Source: Seriola aureovittata (lineage: Eukaryota > Chordata > Actinopteri > Carangiformes > Carangidae). Taken from it: a DNA stretch of 64,000 nt. This document shows positions 61,612-64,000 of the stretch, piece by piece; position 1 is the first letter of the stretch; the number at the start of each line of letters is the position of its first letter. The notes beneath the pieces were generated by a model. That model did no database searches. It was not told the origin of the DNA and worked only from the letters and a program-made list of their open reading frames with translations. Location: contig NC_079375.1 in assembly GCF_021018895.1 (NCBI RefSeq), positions 8,836,732 to 8,900,731 of the forward strand, written 5' to 3'. The position numbers and the translations under genes are program-made.

Positions 61612-61930
61612 ATGGTGAACCTGTTGCAAACAGTTGCTTATTTATCCATCCTAATGGAACCAAGCAACATTAGCATTCATTTGGACTCATGTTTCTTGCC
61701 ATCTGGCAAATGTCAATTAGTAGTCAGGGTAGTTGGAAGTGTAATATTCTCCTTTTGGCTCTGTTTTGGTCTCTACCAACTCCTGAGGGAAATATATGTC
61801 TCTGGAGGAGCTCAGCGCTCCACTATGTTCACCAGCTGGTCCTTAACTGTGCCTATGTGCCATTTGGTCCTGAGAGCTGGGGCAAACAGCAGAGTTGGGT
61901 GATAATTCTCTGTGGATTCATCACTATGAG
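61612..61930 (+). repeat. Possible dispersed repeat D
   Basis: TAGCATTCATTTGGACTCAT, TTGGTCTCTACCAACTCCTG, AGGGAAATATATGTCTCTGG, TCCACTATGTTCACCAGCTG, GTGCCATTTGGTCCTGAGAG and CTGGGGCAAACAGCAGAG are phrases I associate with a teleost dispersed repeat. Two 96-codon frames overlap here in different registers, and neither shows a domain, which fits a repeat rather than a gene. Confidence 0.4.
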
Positions 61931-62019
61931 AGATCTCTTTAACATTACTGAACATTACAGTGACTTGATTCATTGTTGATGTCAGAATGTTGATTAGTGG
62001 AGGTTTTACCAGCCACGAT

Positions 62020-62382
62020 AGAGGGGCTTGTATTGTTTTCATCCGTGTCTGTGTGTGTGTGTGTGTGTGTGTCTGTGTGTGTGGGTGGTCCTGGAGATAC
62101 CCACAACGGGAACTACCACAGAGGCAGTTTTGAGTACTTTGGCAGGTGTTTATATGTCTGTGGACAGATATTGTCAATGCAATCGCGTCGCACCTGTGTA
62201 AGATCCAGTCAACCAAATTTTATCTTGTGTATAGTTGAGATTAAAATAAAGGCTGAGTTTAAAGATGGATCTGGTCCAACCCATGAGTACTGAGTAGTTG
62301 TATAACAATGTAGTAACGACTACTGATTACTCATGGTCAGAACGTCATCATGTTGACGGGCGTCACGGCTGGTGTGATCCTG
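62020..62382 (+). repeat. Dispersed repeat C, copy 2, with (TG)n
   Basis: Same family as 36885-37195, with the typical (TG)n stretch expanded at 62045-62084. It is longer at the 3' side: GATGGATCTGGTCCAACCCA, TGAGTACTGAGTAGTTGTAT, AACGACTACTGATTACTCAT and CATGTTGACGGGCGTCACGG are present. Copy 1 has lost or shortened the GAGTAGTT..GACTACTGATTACT part. The microsatellite appears to be an inherent component of the repeat, not a separate insertion. Confidence 0.75.
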
Positions 62383-64000
62383 CTTAATGTCAAAAATAAC
62401 TTGTTCATGTAACTGATATGATCACAAGGAATCAAAGAAGCAAAACAAAGTATAATTTCTAAGTAAAATATTTTCTGTGGCATTTGGAAACTTTTGGTTA
62501 CTCCAGGACACAGTGTAAGCAAAATGTCCAAATTATAGGTCTGCATATCAGAGTGATAGCACTATCTGTTGGCCTTTTGAAGACAGCACTTTGATGCATA
62601 GTTCAATAAGAAACTAATAGCTCTGAATGAATACCTGTGATATGTATCCTCTCTGTTCAGCCCTTTTCAGATGCATTATGTATTCGTCCTCCATTTCCAA
62701 AAGTAAGTTATATGACAGTGTGTTTTCAGAGGAATAAAATAGAATTCTATTCTTTGCACCCAGCCAGCTCTCAGGTATTTCGATATCTTAAGTGATTCAT
62801 TGCATGAATGTTTTATGGGTAGAAAAATGCAATCTGTCAGAATTGGCTTTCTCCACTGGAGTTGGCATAGTCCTCTTAGTCTCATCTGACTTTAAGGTAC
62901 TGTATGATAAAGTGGAACCTTTACACGCTAACTGGGCTCAGCAGACATTGCTTGCTATTTTAATGTCATCTTTACATCACTATTTGCATGCATAATGTGA
63001 TAATATTCTAATGATTTTACTAAGTTTTATAAAATAGTTAGCTTTAGAACCTCAATAATAAGGGTGGGTCTGCCCTTCAACCTACTTGTGTTTTTTAGTG
63101 TGAGTGATGTTAATCAGCACTATGACGCACAGAGATGTTGAGAGCAGAGATTCACACAGGGATCTTTCCTAGTAGATGCAGTAATGAAACCATAAATCAC
63201 AGCATCATTGGACGTCTTCCCAGCCCCTGATATTTCCCCAGACATTTTCACTCCAACCATTTCAGTCTGCTTACAGTGTTAAATAGATTGACCATGGAAG
63301 ATAAAGTTAAATGTGACTTTCTTCCAGTACCTCTGACTCGACAAGAAATGAGGAGGAAAAAGAGCAGTTATATACTCCATGAGTATGGGGTTTAATACTA
63401 ATATTTTGGTACCATTGAAAACTAGAAGGAACAGAAGAGGTGGTATTAAAGAAACGCATTTTCTCCGCATTGTGCTGAATGATGAAGCTGGAATAGTATT
63501 CAAATGTCAATGAAAGACCCTTTTATAGTGGAACATATTATCTAAGTGGCAGCATAGTGAGTCTCTTTGAAGATTTTCACCCAATGTTGGTTGTGTGAGG
63601 CGTAAACAGGCAATGATGGCTTGCAGGTTACACCGTGTGATATCTAATTCCCCCTCAGGTGCTAACAAGATGGAAAAAAAAAAGAAATAGACCACATTCA
63701 ACATGGCAGGAATTTGTGGCTTGTTTCCACCGTTACAGAGAAAACATCATGCTACATCATTCCTCTTTCACCTGACTCTGAGAGCTTTGCAGTAATGGCC
63801 ATTTCATGAATGAGGAGCAGATAGAAAACTGGGCATGTGCGGTTGCAAGGCCCACAATGAATACAGGACCTGCCAGTCGAGTAATTAGTTTGGGCTGTGG
63901 TTGGCTGTGGCTGTGATGGAGGCTGTTTATCACCCCCAAGACAATGACTGCATAAGAACTGCCAAAACAAGGCCGTGTGATCGTTTCCTTTTGCTGCAGC
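62383..64000. other. Gene-free sequence
   Basis: No gene or recognised repeat to the end of the window. Short frames at 62337-62546, 62676-62995, 63279-63510 and 63507-63970 have no domain. Confidence 0.5.

Noticed and set aside
61689..61979. Overlapping 96-codon frames that look translatable
   Set aside because: The DNA resembles a dispersed teleost repeat and the frames are in different registers.

Overview
This window looks like non-coding, AT-rich nuclear DNA from a ray-finned (teleost, probably percomorph) fish. The evidence is the repeat population: Tc1-like transposons of two families, hAT-type MITEs, a piggyBac-like TTAA MITE, a Jockey-group LINE fragment, a tRNA-derived sequence, and long (CT)n/(CA)n/(TG)n microsatellites. 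I recognise many of these as typical of teleost genomes from memory, not from a search. There is no prokaryotic gene organisation. I could not support a single intact host protein-coding gene or exon. The open frames present are short (at most about 148 codons), unrelated to each other, often lie in microsatellites or repeats, and lack family signatures. The window is best read as a large intergenic region or a very large intron.

Layout. 1-10.1 kb: unique sequence with a hAT-like MITE (1.34-1.78 kb), one copy of an unclassified two-copy repeat 'X' (2.4-2.85 kb), a perfect 15-bp hairpin (3.3 kb), a dispersed teleost repeat 'B' (6.2-6.5 kb) and a CT/CTGT microsatellite (8.9-9.1 kb). 10.1-19.7 kb: an internally deleted Tc1 element whose two transposase ends are fused in frame (10.1-10.7 kb), a possible LINE tail, a degenerate 1.1-kb Tc1 element of another family (15.9-17.05 kb), a three-part microsatellite (18.4-18.66 kb), a hAT MITE and a LINE/SINE-type 3' tail. 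19.7-44 kb: mostly unique, with repeat X copy 2 (23.9-24.2 kb), a well preserved 257-bp MITE (31.07-31.32 kb) and repeat 'C' copy 1 (36.9-37.2 kb). 44.2-45.3 kb: a LINE reverse-transcriptase fragment (minus strand) next to the BED zinc-finger start of a hAT transposase (plus strand). 45.3-51.4 kb: mostly unique, with homeodomain-type AATTA/TAATT motifs that could include conserved non-coding elements. 51.4-53.5 kb: four different mobile or dispersed elements in tandem, ending in an antisense Tc1 copy with a mutated catalytic Asp. 53.5-64 kb: mostly unique, with a consensus RFX X-box (58.15 kb), a hAT MITE end, a tRNA-Arg-like pseudogene head, and adjacent repeats 'D' and 'C' copy 2 (61.6-62.4 kb).

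No genes work together here. Most recognisable coding history is decayed transposon protein. The most notable observations are the in-frame Tc1 deletion fusion, the two-copy repeat X with a hairpin whose arms changed in parallel, the LINE/hAT junction, the 51.4-53.5 kb element cluster, and a few strong candidate regulatory motifs in otherwise unique sequence. I did not find a convincing undescribed biological system.
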